Source: Streptomyces werraensis
GTDB taxonomy: Bacteria > Actinomycetota > Actinomycetes > Streptomycetales > Streptomycetaceae
Assembly (NCBI GenBank): GCA_014656175.1
Contig: BNBX01000003.1
Location: forward strand, 564,161 to 628,160
Reading direction: 5' to 3'
Length of the DNA stretch: 64,000 nt
Shown: piece by piece, positions 7,430 through 16,971 of the stretch
How positions within the stretch are numbered: position 1 is the stretch's first letter
How the letters are laid out: every line of letters begins with the position of its first letter
Notes under the pieces: generated by a model
What the model saw: only the letters and a program-made list of their open reading frames with translations
What the model was told of the DNA's origin: nothing
The model's database searches: none
Program-made: the position numbers and the translations under genes

Positions 7430-9541
7430 TCAGCTCCTGCGGTTGCCGCCGGTCAGGGCCTTGCCGGCCGGGATTCTGATCTCGTAGCCGCCGTCGAGGG
7501 CGACGGCGGCGCCGGCCGGCAGGTCGACCCGCCAGATCCGGGTGCCCGGGGCGTGCGGCTCCCGGTCCGCGGTGTCCTCGGGCTCGGCCCAGCCGGCCCG
7601 TTCCTCGATCCGCACGTCCGCCTCCGAGGTGACCGGCACGCGCTCGCGCACCTCGACGCGGACCGCCGCAGGGAGCCGGTTGGCCAGCTCCACATGGACG
7701 CGGTGGTCGAGCACGGTGACGTTGTTGCGCAGACCCGCGGTCGACTCGGTGAGGTGCGTCCGCCGGGTGACGCCGATGGCCTCCGCCGGCCCGAGCTCGA
7801 GGCGGCGAACACCGCCCGGGGCGAGGGTGGGCAGCGCGGCGGTCAGCTGGTACTCCCCGTCGACGCTCACCTCGACCGGCCCCGCCAGCAGCGCCTGATC
7901 GGTCGCGTTGGACAGCACCAGCGTCGCGTACACGGTCTGCTCCACCGCCGGCACGCACACGTACTCGGTGCGCAGACCCACCGCGATCTCGCCGACGGTG
8001 ACGGTGTGCCAGGTGCCGTCCGACGGGATGTCGGCGGGCGCCGCCGCGTCGTAGCGGTGGTCGAACGAGCCCGCCGACTCGCGGGGCCGCACGGCGTGCC
8101 CGGGCAGCGGCAGCGCGGCCGGCTTCTCGGCGCGCCGACGGTACTCGGCGGTCACCGGGTCGAAGCCCGCGCCGGGGAAGAGGCGGCCACGGCGGTCCCG
8201 CGGCTCGTCCGGACCACTCAGCACGAGGGCCGCGTAGTCGAGTTCGGCGTCGTCCGGCCGGGGCGGGCCAGGGACGGGCGGGGGCGGTGCGTACGGGGCG
8301 GCGGCGCCCGCGCGCTCCGGGCCGGCGGCGTGGGCTCCGCCGCCCGCACGGGGTGCGGCGGCCGAACGGGGGCCGGCACCGGGACGGGACCGGGGCCGCG
8401 CCCGGTCCGGGGCGGGCGCGGAGCCCGGCGCGGCCGGAACGCCGAAGCCCTGGGGAGGCGCGCCGTACGCGGCACCGGGGGCGGGCAGCGCGGCGGGCGC
8501 CGGCGGGGGAGGGGGCGGAGCACCGTAGGCGGCGCCGACCGTGACCGGGGTGTCCTCGACGGGACCGCCCGCGACCCACCCGCCCGCCCGCGCCCCCGCG
8601 ATCGCATCGGGTTCCGGTGGAGGACCCGCCGCGTCGTACCCGGCGAACAGGTCGGTCAGCCCTGCCGGGGGCTCCCGCCAGCCGGACGGGGCCGGCGCGG
8701 GCTGGCTGCGCCCGATACGGACCGACCGCAGCCGGGGCAGATCGGTACGGCGCCGCAGATCGGCCGTGGCGAAGGCGATCCGCACGCCCGTCCAGTCCTC
8801 ACCGGACCGCTGGGCGACCGAGGCCCGCAGCATCAGCCGCCCGCTGTCGTCGCCCTGACGGTGCGTGAGGCGGTACGCCGGCACCCAGACGGCGCCGGGC
8901 ACCCCGTACTCGATCTCGACCTCCGCCTCAGCCCCGGCCGTGCCGCCCAGGGTCAGCACCGCCGTGTACGAGGAGGAGACCTTGGCCGCCGGGGCGTCGG
9001 TGCTCACGCGGGCCAGCCGGTCCTGCGCCATCTCCGTCTCGTGGTCCAGGCGCCGGAGTTCGTCCTCCAGCTCGCGGAGCCTGGCGTGCAGCACGGTCAG
9101 GCGCTCGTCGACGAAGTCGGCCAGCTCCAGCCAGGCGTCCACCGGGGTGCGGCGGTGCGGGTCGTCCCGTTTACGGCCGGGCGGCAGCGGGCGCAGCGCG
9201 GAGATCTCCTCGATGCGCTTCAGCTGCCGGTCCCGCCGGGCGTCGGCGGCGTGGTACGCCTCGGTCAGCCGGTCGACCTCACGCCGTGCCTCGGCGACGG
9301 CGTCCTCGTCCACCGGCTCCGCGTCGATCTCCGCCCGCGCCCCGGTGACCCGCGCACCCGGCGCACCGACGACGCGGGCGCGCAGCGAGTGGGGGTCGAG
9401 CGAGCGCGGCAGTCCGGGCACCCGTACCTGTCCGTCCGCCGGGACCGTGCCCCGGGCGACGCGACGGCACAGCGCGCCCTGCGCGTACACCGTCACCGAT
9501 TCGAGTGCCGAGTCCCACCTCGGTGCCGTCCCAGCCGTCAT
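7430..9541 (-). CDS. DUF4139 domain protein with Pro/Ala-rich insertion, first of a pair
   Basis: A 703-residue paralogue of the following gene. The N-terminal DUF4140-like region (SVTVYAQGALCRRVARG) is followed by a coiled-coil stretch at about 85-190 and the first part of DUF4139 with GVPGAVWVPAYRLTH. A low-complexity block rich in proline, alanine and glycine at about 310-430 then splits the domain before it resumes with YAALVLSGPDEPRDRRGRLF. Such an insertion is unusual and is probably a flexible loop. GGGGGAG precedes the ATG. Both genes end at the terminator at 5794-5823. Function is unknown. Confidence 0.8.
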   Translation of the reverse strand: MTAGTAPRWDSALESVTVYAQGALCRRVARGTVPADGQVRVPGLPRSLDPHSLRARVVGAPGARVTGARAEIDAEPVDEDAVAEARREVDRLTEAYHAADARRDRQLKRIEEISALRPLPPGRKRDDPHRRTPVDAWLELADFVDERLTVLHARLRELEDELRRLDHETEMAQDRLARVSTDAPAAKVSSSYTAVLTLGGTAGAEAEVEIEYGVPGAVWVPAYRLTHRQGDDSGRLMLRASVAQRSGEDWTGVRIAFATADLRRRTDLPRLRSVRIGRSQPAPAPSGWREPPAGLTDLFAGYDAAGPPPEPDAIAGARAGGWVAGGPVEDTPVTVGAAYGAPPPPPPAPAALPAPGAAYGAPPQGFGVPAAPGSAPAPDRARPRSRPGAGPRSAAAPRAGGGAHAAGPERAGAAAPYAPPPPVPGPPRPDDAELDYAALVLSGPDEPRDRRGRLFPGAGFDPVTAEYRRRAEKPAALPLPGHAVRPRESAGSFDHRYDAAAPADIPSDGTWHTVTVGEIAVGLRTEYVCVPAVEQTVYATLVLSNATDQALLAGPVEVSVDGEYQLTAALPTLAPGGVRRLELGPAEAIGVTRRTHLTESTAGLRNNVTVLDHRVHVELANRLPAAVRVEVRERVPVTSEADVRIEERAGWAEPEDTADREPHAPGTRIWRVDLPAGAAVALDGGYEIRIPAGKALTGGNRRS

Positions 9542-9604
9542 GTGCTCCCCCGCGCAGCCGTGTTCGTGCCGAGGGCAGCCTATGCGGAGACGGCCCGCCC
9601 CGGA

Positions 9605-10630
9605 TCACCGGACGAGGCACCAGTACGTGCCGTGGTGCCCGATCCCGATGCGGCTCGCGTGCGGCACCAGGGCGGGGTCGGGCCGGCCCACGGCCGCCAT
9701 GGTGCAGGCGGGGTCGCCGACGGTGCCGGCGGCGGACATGCGGCGCGCGGCGTCCGTGGCGGCGGAGGAGGTGTACCAGGTGGTTGTGGGGCCGTCGGCC
9801 GGTGTGGGGGTGGCCGAGGGCTTCGGCTCGGTGGTGGGCATCGTGCTGGGCTTCGCGGTGGGCTGTGGGGTGGGCTTCGCGGTCGCCGCCCTCGTTTCGG
9901 GCTCGGCCGTCTCGGCGGGCTGCCGCGGGCCGGGGGAGACGGGCGGTTGGGCGGTGGGGACGCGCGTCCCGGCCCCCGGCGGGGGTGGGACACGCGGTCC
10001 GGGTGTCGTCCCCGCTGTCGGCGTCGGGTGCGCCGAAGGCGCCACCGGCTCGGGGCCGGCCGACCGGCGCGGGGCCTCGGGCGCCGCCGATCGTGCGGGC
10101 GTCCTGGGCCCCTCCGACGCGCTCGTGCCCGTGTCGGTACCCGTTCCCGCTCCGCCCGTCGAGGTGGGCGGCGGAGGCACGAGCCCCGGCGCCCGGCTGG
10201 ACGGTGCGATCCCGGACGTGCCCGCCACCCGCGGAGGCCCGGTGCTCACCCCGCCGTCCGGCACGGCGGGCCCGGTCCCGGCGCCCTGGTCCGGCACGCC
10301 GGGCGGCTGCGTCCGCCCCGGCCCGGGCGGTGACGGCCGCGTCGCCGGGCCGCCGCTCGGCTCGGCCGCCCCGCCGGGGCGGGACGACGTCGGCACCGGA
10401 CCCCCGCTCCCGCCCGTTCCGGTCGGCCCCGGCGGTGACGTCACGGTGGTCGGCGTCGGCAACGGGCCCAGCGTCGGCAGGGTCAGGTCGTTCGAGGCGG
10501 ACGGCCTGGGGCTCGGTGTGCCGTCGTCCTGTGCCACCCACACCCACACGCCGACGCCGCCCAGGACCAGCGCGGCGGTGCCGCCGGCGATCCACGGGGC
10601 GCGCCGGGGCGGGCGACGGTGACGGTTCAT
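9605..10630 (-). CDS. Membrane-anchored Pro/Thr/Ser-rich hypothetical protein
   Basis: A 341-residue protein with a short basic N-terminus, one membrane segment at about 14-34 (AALVLGGVGVWVWVA), a long extracellular stretch dominated by P, T, S, G and A, and a small C-terminal part with two cysteines and a GHHGTYWC motif. The layout suggests a wall-spanning stalk that presents a small disulfide-bonded head. The start is the ATG at 10630 just before the basic residues; frames further upstream are arginine-rich and unlikely. No family was recognised. Confidence 0.6.
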   Translation of the reverse strand: MNRHRRPPRRAPWIAGGTAALVLGGVGVWVWVAQDDGTPSPRPSASNDLTLPTLGPLPTPTTVTSPPGPTGTGGSGGPVPTSSRPGGAAEPSGGPATRPSPPGPGRTQPPGVPDQGAGTGPAVPDGGVSTGPPRVAGTSGIAPSSRAPGLVPPPPTSTGGAGTGTDTGTSASEGPRTPARSAAPEAPRRSAGPEPVAPSAHPTPTAGTTPGPRVPPPPGAGTRVPTAQPPVSPGPRQPAETAEPETRAATAKPTPQPTAKPSTMPTTEPKPSATPTPADGPTTTWYTSSAATDAARRMSAAGTVGDPACTMAAVGRPDPALVPHASRIGIGHHGTYWCLVR

Positions 10631-10855
10631 GGTCACCACTGTCCTACGCGCCCCGGCGGGCCGCCTGTCGCATGGTCCGGCTGCCCTGTTACCGGTCCGC
10701 CCAGTGCGCTCGTACGGGTGACGGACACCGCCGACCGGCCGCGCCGCCCCTGTCATACGGAGTACCCCGTTCCCTTACCTCCGAGGTCATCGACGCCGCC
10801 CCCGGTCCGGTGCCACGATCACCGCGTACGACACCGACGCCCCGTGGAGGACACC

Positions 10856-11209
10856 ATGACCGCCTACGCCATCGCCCATCTGCGGCCGGCCGCTCCGCAC
10901 CCCGACATCGCGGAGTACATGGAGCGCATCCCCGCCACACTGGAACCGTTCGGCGGCCGCTTCCTGGTGCACGCCACCGGCCACGAGGTGAAGGAGGGAG
11001 CCTGGCCCGGGGACGTGGTGATGATCGGCTTCCCCGGGATCACCGAGGCGCGGGACTGGTGGGACTCGCCCGCCTACCGGGAGATCGCACCGCTGCGCTC
11101 CCGGCACATCGAGGGCGACATCATCCTGATCGAGGGCGTCCCCGACGGCTACGACCCCGCCGTCACGGCGGCGGCCCTGCGCAAGCAACTCGACGCCGCC
11201 GGCGACTGA
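10856..11209 (+). CDS. DUF1330 domain protein
   Basis: A 117-residue protein of the DUF1330 family, a dimeric alpha-beta barrel (ferredoxin-like) fold. Typical positions are the N-terminal strand (YAIAHLRP), the glycine-rich GGRFLVHATGHEVKEG and the FPGITEARDWWDSPAYREIAPLR segment. The family has no agreed reaction; related folds are mono-oxygenases and isomerases. GGAGG lies 6 nt before the ATG. It is a single gene divergent from the stalk protein. Confidence 0.85.
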   Translation: MTAYAIAHLRPAAPHPDIAEYMERIPATLEPFGGRFLVHATGHEVKEGAWPGDVVMIGFPGITEARDWWDSPAYREIAPLRSRHIEGDIILIEGVPDGYDPAVTAAALRKQLDAAGD

Positions 11210-11295
11210 CCGCTGGGCACCCCGGACGCGGCCGGTTACGGTGGAGATGTCCCCTTCGTCCGGGGTGTCGCCCCGGAATATCCGGGAGAGTGACC

Positions 11296-11745
11296 ATGAG
11301 TACTCAGTTCGAGGTCGTCGTGGACGTCGACCGGCCCATCGAGGACGTCTTCGCCTACCTCGCCGACGGCCGGAACGACCCCGAGTTCAGCCCTCGCGTC
11401 CTGACGATGGAGAAGACCCCCGACGGCGACACCCATGTGGGCACGGTGTTCCACAGCACGGTGAAGGACGCCGGGATGCGCTCCCAACGAGACTTCGAGA
11501 TCCACGAGTTGACCGCGCCCACCCGTATGCGCTGGCACGAGGTCTCGCACAACTCCATCACCGCCCAGGAGGGCGGGTACGACCTCGAACCCACACCCGA
11601 CGGAGGCACCAGGGTGCGCCTGTTCAACGTGCTCGAAGGGCACGGCGTGGGCAAGGTGCTGCTGCCGCTCGCGGCGGGCGCGGCCCGCAAGGACGCCCCC
11701 GCCTTCGGCCGGCGTATCAAGGAGGCCGTCGAGGCCTCTGCCTGA
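11296..11745 (+). CDS. SRPBCC family protein (polyketide cyclase/dehydrase-like)
   Basis: A 149-residue START/Bet v1-like protein. It opens with the family's first strand and helix (FEVVVDVDRPIEDVFAYLAD) and continues through TMEKTPDGDTHVGTVFHST to a C-terminal long helix. These proteins hold hydrophobic ligands in a deep cavity; actinomycete members include cyclases, but most single-copy ones are of unknown role. GGGAGAG precedes the ATG by 6 nt. No biosynthetic partners are nearby. Confidence 0.8.
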   Translation: MSTQFEVVVDVDRPIEDVFAYLADGRNDPEFSPRVLTMEKTPDGDTHVGTVFHSTVKDAGMRSQRDFEIHELTAPTRMRWHEVSHNSITAQEGGYDLEPTPDGGTRVRLFNVLEGHGVGKVLLPLAAGAARKDAPAFGRRIKEAVEASA

Positions 11746-12483
<738 letters not shown>

Positions 12484-12576
12484 ACCTGCGCGGTGCGCTG
12501 AAATCACGCGGGCACGCTGCGTCCGCGCGGAGCCGACAGTCCGGAGTGCGCCTCACGGGACGTCCCCCACCGGCCG

Positions 12577-13347
12577 TCACGCGCCCGGAACCGGGCCGCC
12601 ACCCGCACCTGTGCCGTCTGCCGCCGGATACTGCGGCGCGGGCAGCCCAGGCGGCATCCGCCCCGCCATCGCCTTGTCGTTCTGAGCAGCCGTCAGTCTG
12701 CGGACGAACAGCAGGGCCAGCACCGCGGACACGATGTCGAGGACCGACCCCGTCATCAGCCACCCCGCGGCGTCGTGGACCGCCTGCGGGTCGCTCGCCT
12801 CGTCGTACCGGTTCGTGGCGAACCGGTCGAAGATGTTCGACGCGATCCACACGCCCCACCAGGCGTTGAGCAGGCCCTGGTGCCGCACCTCGGACGCGTA
12901 GGGGTCCGGCTGGCTGGCGCGCAGGACGTCCTTGGCGATGCCGCGCGGGACGAACAGGTTGGCGAACGGGATGAACCAGCCGCCGATCGCCCAGCCCGGT
13001 GTGCGGCGTTGCACGTCCGGCGCGAACACCTCCGCGTTGTGACGCACCCGGTGGAACCAGATGATGAACAGCGTCGCCGTGCCGAGCAGGCCGAGCATGT
13101 ACATCCCGCTGGTCGCGACGACCGCCCAGTCCGCCCGGTCGACCGCGCCCATGTCGACGTCACCCGGACCGCCGGACGCCACGTCCCCCATCACCGACCT
13201 CATGTATGCCGCCGCGCCGAAGCCCAGCACATCGGCGACGATCACGAAGGCGAGCAGCGCGGTCACGGCGTGCGCGAGACCGACCGGCGAGCGCAGCACG
13301 GGAAGCGGCCCGAGCATCGGGCGTTCGGGCAAGGACGGATGAGTCAT
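12577..13347 (-). CDS. DUF4328 membrane protein
   Basis: A 256-residue membrane protein with segments at about 25-48, 80-98, 120-137 and 200-217. It contains the DUF4328 signature FIIWFHRVRHNAEVFAP, followed by TPGWAIGGWFIPFANLFVPRGIAKD and the NAWWGVWI segment. The C-terminus is a proline/glycine-rich cytoplasmic tail. The family is common in Streptomyces with no assigned function. It is a single gene; the neighbours are transcribed towards it or away. Confidence 0.85.
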   Translation of the reverse strand: MTHPSLPERPMLGPLPVLRSPVGLAHAVTALLAFVIVADVLGFGAAAYMRSVMGDVASGGPGDVDMGAVDRADWAVVATSGMYMLGLLGTATLFIIWFHRVRHNAEVFAPDVQRRTPGWAIGGWFIPFANLFVPRGIAKDVLRASQPDPYASEVRHQGLLNAWWGVWIASNIFDRFATNRYDEASDPQAVHDAAGWLMTGSVLDIVSAVLALLFVRRLTAAQNDKAMAGRMPPGLPAPQYPAADGTGAGGGPVPGA

Positions 13348-13588
13348 GAGGACCCCCCTGAGCAGTGCGACGGAAGTGCGGCGTGCTCTCCCCAGGAACG
13401 CCGCGAGATGCTCACAAGCGAGTGATCGGCTTCCGGACCCTACCCCATCACGGGTACGGCGTGTCCATGACTATTACGTGCCGGGGAGTGAGGCCGTCGC
13501 AGGTGCGCGCTTGAGTCTCCCCCCGGGAGGGGTCCCAGGTGGCGGACATGAACGACACCGACCGTCGCGGACGGCGCGGACCTGCTGG

Positions 13589-13813
13589 GTGCGGCGGGCG
13601 GAGACGATCGTCGCCGTCGGCGACCGCGGCCGGGGAGTGGTCCCCCCGTGCGGCCGCTGCCGCCAGACCCTCCTCGACCACTTCCCCACCCTCGAGGTCG
13701 TCGTCCCCAGCCCCACCGGCCTGCGCGCGGTCCCGGTCGCCGACCTCCTCCCGCACACGTACGTCTGGGCCGACCACCAGCTCGACACGCCGTCGAACGG
13801 CGGGCCGACGTGA
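13589..13813 (+). pseudogene. Cytidine deaminase remnant (C-terminal part)
   Basis: The 74 codons from GTG 13589 match the C-terminal half of actinomycete cytidine deaminases: AETIVAVGDRGRG, then the zinc-binding PPCGRCRQ, then VPVADLLPHTYVWADHQ. The N-terminal half with the catalytic HAE motif is missing, and the upstream 140 bp encode nothing similar in any frame I read. A full enzyme has about 130 residues. This is a truncated, most likely inactive copy. Confidence 0.65.
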
Positions 13814-13852
13814 CCGAGGTGGAGGCTCGGGGCGGCGGAACGGCCCCGCTCG

Positions 13853-14281
13853 TCACAGGAGTCCGCGCACCCACTCCGCATCGGGATTGACGCGTGCCCG
13901 CCCGTCCGGCAGGACCACCGTCGGCACCGTCTCGTTCCCGTCCGCGACCGCCCGCACCGCCGCCGCGGCGGCCGGGTCGCGCCAGATGTCGACCCAGTGG
14001 GCGTGGCGCGCGTCCCGGCCCAGCCTGAAGCGCAGCCGCCTGCAGTAGTGACACCCCGGCCGCCAGTAGATCACCGGCCGCCCGTCCGCCGCGCTGCGGC
14101 GCCGCGCCTCCTTCGCGCCGAGATGCGCCGGGAAGACCAGCGGCGAGTTCACCGTCGCGAACGCGACGAACGCCAGCAGGACCGCGGCCGCCGCGACCGT
14201 GTTCCCGTCGGCGAGCAGGCCCGCCGCGCCCGAAGCCCCGGCCGCCGTGAGCAGCAGGGGCAGCAGCAGGCCTCGTACCAT
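13853..14281 (-). CDS. Membrane-anchored glutaredoxin-like protein
   Basis: A 142-residue protein with two hydrophobic segments at about 4-22 and 28-48, then a glutaredoxin-like domain starting VIYWRPGCHYCRRLRFRLG. The CHYC motif is the redox-active pair, and ETVPTVVLPDG holds the cis-proline. Mycoredoxin-like proteins reduce mixed disulfides with mycothiol; anchoring here would place the domain at the membrane. The stop lies close after the cytidine deaminase remnant, and the start is 10 nt from the LacI gene's stop, so it may be the second gene of that transcript. Confidence 0.85.
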   Translation of the reverse strand: MVRGLLLPLLLTAAGASGAAGLLADGNTVAAAAVLLAFVAFATVNSPLVFPAHLGAKEARRRSAADGRPVIYWRPGCHYCRRLRFRLGRDARHAHWVDIWRDPAAAAAVRAVADGNETVPTVVLPDGRARVNPDAEWVRGLL

Positions 14282-14290
14282 CGCGTGCCC

Positions 14291-15304
14291 CTACGACGAC
14301 TCGCGGACGACCAGCTCCGTGGGCAGGGTGATCTGCCGCCGGGGCCCGTCGTTCAGGGTGATGTCGGTGAGGATGCGCGCCATCGTGCGGCCCAGCTCCT
14401 CCACCGGCTGACGCACCGTCGTCAGGGGCGGATTGGTGTGCCGGGCGAGCACGGAGTCCTCGAAGCCGACCACGGCCACGTCGTCCGGAACACGGCGCTT
14501 CTGCCGCCGCAGTTCGGCCAGCGCGCCCACCGCCATGAGGTCCGACGCGGCGAACACGGCGTCGAGATCCGGCATGCGTTCAAGAAGCAAACGCATGGCG
14601 CGACCGCCGCTGTCCTCGGAGAAGTCGCCCGCCTCGATCAGCGCCTCGTCCACCGGAACGCCCGCTTCCTTGTGTGCGGCGTGCCACCCCGCGAGGCGCG
14701 CGCGGCCGACGTCCATGTCCTGCGGGCCGGTGATCGTCGCGATCCGCCTCCGCCCCCGGTGCAGCAGATGCCGTACGGCCTCGGCGGCGCCGCCGGCGTT
14801 GTCGGAGTTGACGTAGCTCAGCTGTTCGCCCGCGTCGCGGCGGCCGGCGAGCACGGTGGGCAGGCCCATCTCCTCGAGAATGCCGGGCAGCCGGTCCTCG
14901 GCGTGCACGGAGACCAGCAGCACGCCGTCCACCCGGCGGGTGGCCACCGACTCGGTGAGCTGGTCGCGTTCGGCCTGGTCGCGCACCAGCATCAGCTGCA
15001 GCTGCGTGCCGCTCTCGGCGAGCGCGCCGCTCACGCCGCGGATCAGCGCGGCGAAGAACGGCTCCGAGCCGAGCCGGCTCTCCGACTCCGGGATCACCAG
15101 GGCCACGGCGTTGGTGCGGTTGGTGACCAGACCGCGGGCGACCGAGTTGGGGACGTAGTTCAGTTCTTTGATCGCCGCCAGGACCCGCGCCCGGGCGTCG
15201 GCGCTGACCAGGTCTGAGCCGTTGACGACGCGGGAGACCGTGGTGCGACCCACGCCGGCGCGGGCGGCGACGGTCTTGATCGTGGGACGGCGGTTGCCCG
15301 TCAT
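14291..15304 (-). CDS. LacI family repressor of the beta-glucoside module (CebR-like)
   Basis: A 337-residue LacI/GalR repressor. The HTH lies at residues 7-30 (TIKTVAARAGVGRTTVSRVV), with the hinge helix at about 50-58, followed by a sugar-binding periplasmic-protein-like domain. It is divergent from a sugar-uptake operon with a beta-glucosidase, the same context as CebR, which senses cellobiose. Two palindromes of 14 bp lie in the shared upstream region and are its likely operators. The ATG at 15304 is preceded by GGGGGGAG; an earlier in-frame ATG adds a Cys/Arg-rich stretch unlike the family. Confidence 0.88.
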   Translation of the reverse strand: MTGNRRPTIKTVAARAGVGRTTVSRVVNGSDLVSADARARVLAAIKELNYVPNSVARGLVTNRTNAVALVIPESESRLGSEPFFAALIRGVSGALAESGTQLQLMLVRDQAERDQLTESVATRRVDGVLLVSVHAEDRLPGILEEMGLPTVLAGRRDAGEQLSYVNSDNAGGAAEAVRHLLHRGRRRIATITGPQDMDVGRARLAGWHAAHKEAGVPVDEALIEAGDFSEDSGGRAMRLLLERMPDLDAVFAASDLMAVGALAELRRQKRRVPDDVAVVGFEDSVLARHTNPPLTTVRQPVEELGRTMARILTDITLNDGPRRQITLPTELVVRESS

Positions 15305-15450
15305 GCACTCCCCCCTCAGCGGCCGCGGCGGCGTTCTCTGCCGCGGAGGTGACCTGCGGCAATTCTTGCAGACGCCGCGGACGGCGGAGCACCCCCAGGG
15401 TCCGGAACGCGAACGCAAGGCCCGCCTCCCATGCAGAAGTTGCTTTCAAG

Positions 15451-15479
15451 TTATTGACAGATTGCGCCGCTGCTACAAG
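15451..15479 (+). promoter_or_regulatory. Candidate promoter of the sugar-uptake operon
   Basis: TTATTG (15451-15456), overlapping TTGACA (15454-15459), is followed after 17 nt by TACAAG (15474-15479). The two LacI-type operators begin 15 nt downstream of the -10 box, so bound repressor would obstruct the initiating polymerase. Confidence 0.45.
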
Positions 15480-15493
15480 TCTTCGTGCAGCGG

Positions 15494-15507
15494 TGGGAAC
15501 GTGCCCA
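15494..15507. promoter_or_regulatory. LacI-type operator 1
   Basis: TGGGAACGTGCCCA, an imperfect 14-bp palindrome. It resembles the known CebR box TGGGAGCGCTCCCA but differs in the centre. Its centre is exactly 22 bp from that of operator 2, about two helix turns. Confidence 0.7.
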
Positions 15508-15515
15508 CCCCAGGT

Positions 15516-15529
15516 TGGGAACGTTCCCA
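15516..15529. promoter_or_regulatory. LacI-type operator 2
   Basis: TGGGAACGTTCCCA, a perfect 14-bp palindrome with the central CG of LacI-family sites, 76 bp before the binding-protein start codon. It has AA/TT where the classical CebR box has AG/CT. Confidence 0.8.
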
Positions 15530-15605
15530 CATCGATCAAGAGCCGCTGTAGTCATCGCAGAACTCGTCACTCCGATGTGTCAGCGCCGTCGCTAGGAGGA
15601 GATCC

Positions 15606-16913
15606 ATGGGCACTCTCGGTTCGTTGCGCAGGAAGGCGGTGGCGACAGCCGCGGCCGTCGGCGCGCTCTCGCTCGTCGTCGGCTGCAGCGGTGACAGCGA
15701 CTCGGTCACGGGCGGCAGCAAGGACGGCGACAAGGTCACCATCACCATGGGCCTGTTCGGCGTCATGGGCATCAAGGAGACCGGCCTGCTGGAGGAGTAC
15801 GAGAAGAACAATCCCGGCGTCACCATCAAGGCCGAGATAGCCGGTGACGAGCAGACCTACTACACCGCGCTGCAGACCAAGCTCGCCGCCGGCAAGGGTC
15901 TGAAGGACATCCAGGGCATCGAGATCGGCCGCGCCAAGGAGATCACCGAGACCCGGGCGGACATGTTTGCCGACTTCTCGAAGGTCGAGGGCACCGACCA
16001 CTTCCTGCCCTGGAAGCAGTCCCAGATCACCACCGAGGACGGCAAGGTGCTGGGCCTCGGCACCGACATCGGCCCCATGGCGGTCTGTTACCGCAAGGAC
16101 TACTTCGAGAAGGCCGGCCTGCCCACCGACCGCGAAGAGGTCGGCAAGCTGTGGGCGGGCGACTGGAAGAAGTACGTCGAGGTCGGCCGCACCTTCAAGA
16201 AGAACTTCAAGGGCGGCGACGTCGCCTACACCGACTCGGCCAGCGGCCTGTTCAACGCCATGGTCTACGGCTACCCCGAGCAGTACTACAACGAGCAGGG
16301 CGACCTGATCTACGACAAGAACCCGGCCGTGAAGGACGCCTGGGAGCTCGCGTCGGACGCCGCAGAGGAGGACCTGACCGCCAAGCTGCGCCAGTTCCAG
16401 CCCGGCTGGGACCCCGGTCTGTCCAACGGCACGTTCGCGACCGCGGTCTGCCCGGCCTGGATGCTGAGCCACATCAGCGAGAAGGCCGGCGAGGTCAACA
16501 AGGGCAAGTGGGACGTCGCCCGCGCCCCGAAGGGCGCCAACTGGGGCGGCTCCTTCCTCGGCGTGATCGAGGAGAGCCCGGTGAAGGAGGAGGCGCAGAA
16601 GCTCGTCGCCTGGCTGACCGCGCCCGAGCAGCAGGCCCGCATCTTCAAGGACCTCGGCAACATCCCGTCCTCCCAGCAGGCCCTCGAGGACCCGTCGGTG
16701 AAGGCCGTGAAGAACGACTACTTCAGCGGCGCGCCGCTCGGTGAGATCTTCGGCGCCGCGGCCCAGGAGATCCCGGACAAGCAGGTCCTCGGCCGCAAGG
16801 ACGGCACCATCAAGGACACCTTCTCCCAGGGCCTGGCCCTGGTCGAGCAGGGGACGCCGCGTGACGAGGCCTGGAAGACCACCTCGGAGCGCATCCAGAA
16901 GGCGGTCCGCTGA
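15606..16913 (+). CDS. Sugar ABC transporter solute-binding lipoprotein (CebE-like)
   Basis: A 435-residue extracellular sugar-binding protein of the family-1 cluster. The signal peptide ends in the lipobox LVVGC with the lipidated cysteine at 27. The mature part begins with KVTITMGLFG and has the bilobal SBP pattern (aromatic YYTALQTKLAAG, later APKGANWGGSFLGV). As the first gene of an uptake operon with a GH1 beta-glucosidase, it most likely captures cellobiose or another beta-glucoside. AGGAGG lies 7 nt before the ATG. A strong stem-loop follows its stop codon. Confidence 0.92.
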   Translation: MGTLGSLRRKAVATAAAVGALSLVVGCSGDSDSVTGGSKDGDKVTITMGLFGVMGIKETGLLEEYEKNNPGVTIKAEIAGDEQTYYTALQTKLAAGKGLKDIQGIEIGRAKEITETRADMFADFSKVEGTDHFLPWKQSQITTEDGKVLGLGTDIGPMAVCYRKDYFEKAGLPTDREEVGKLWAGDWKKYVEVGRTFKKNFKGGDVAYTDSASGLFNAMVYGYPEQYYNEQGDLIYDKNPAVKDAWELASDAAEEDLTAKLRQFQPGWDPGLSNGTFATAVCPAWMLSHISEKAGEVNKGKWDVARAPKGANWGGSFLGVIEESPVKEEAQKLVAWLTAPEQQARIFKDLGNIPSSQQALEDPSVKAVKNDYFSGAPLGEIFGAAAQEIPDKQVLGRKDGTIKDTFSQGLALVEQGTPRDEAWKTTSERIQKAVR

Positions 16914-16927
16914 CCGCAGTCCCAGCG

Positions 16928-16971
16928 GCCGTCCCGGGCCCGCCCGCCTCCGGGCGCGGGCCCGGGACGGC
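16928..16971 (+). other. Intercistronic stem-loop after the binding-protein gene
   Basis: A perfect 16-bp G/C stem (16928-16943 with 16956-16971) and 12-nt loop sit between the binding-protein gene and the first permease. Such hairpins usually protect the upstream mRNA or end part of the transcripts, which gives more binding protein than permease. Confidence 0.75.

Noticed and set aside
2105-10333. Very long open frames antisense to or overlapping the annotated genes (for example plus-strand frames of 884 and 1407 codons)
   Set aside because: They consist of Arg/Pro/Ala/Gly-rich low-complexity sequence, lack domains and SDs, and mirror the codon bias of the real genes on the opposite strand.
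13448-13588. N-terminal half of the cytidine deaminase in another frame
   Set aside because: None of the three forward frames contained the HAE region or similar sequence.
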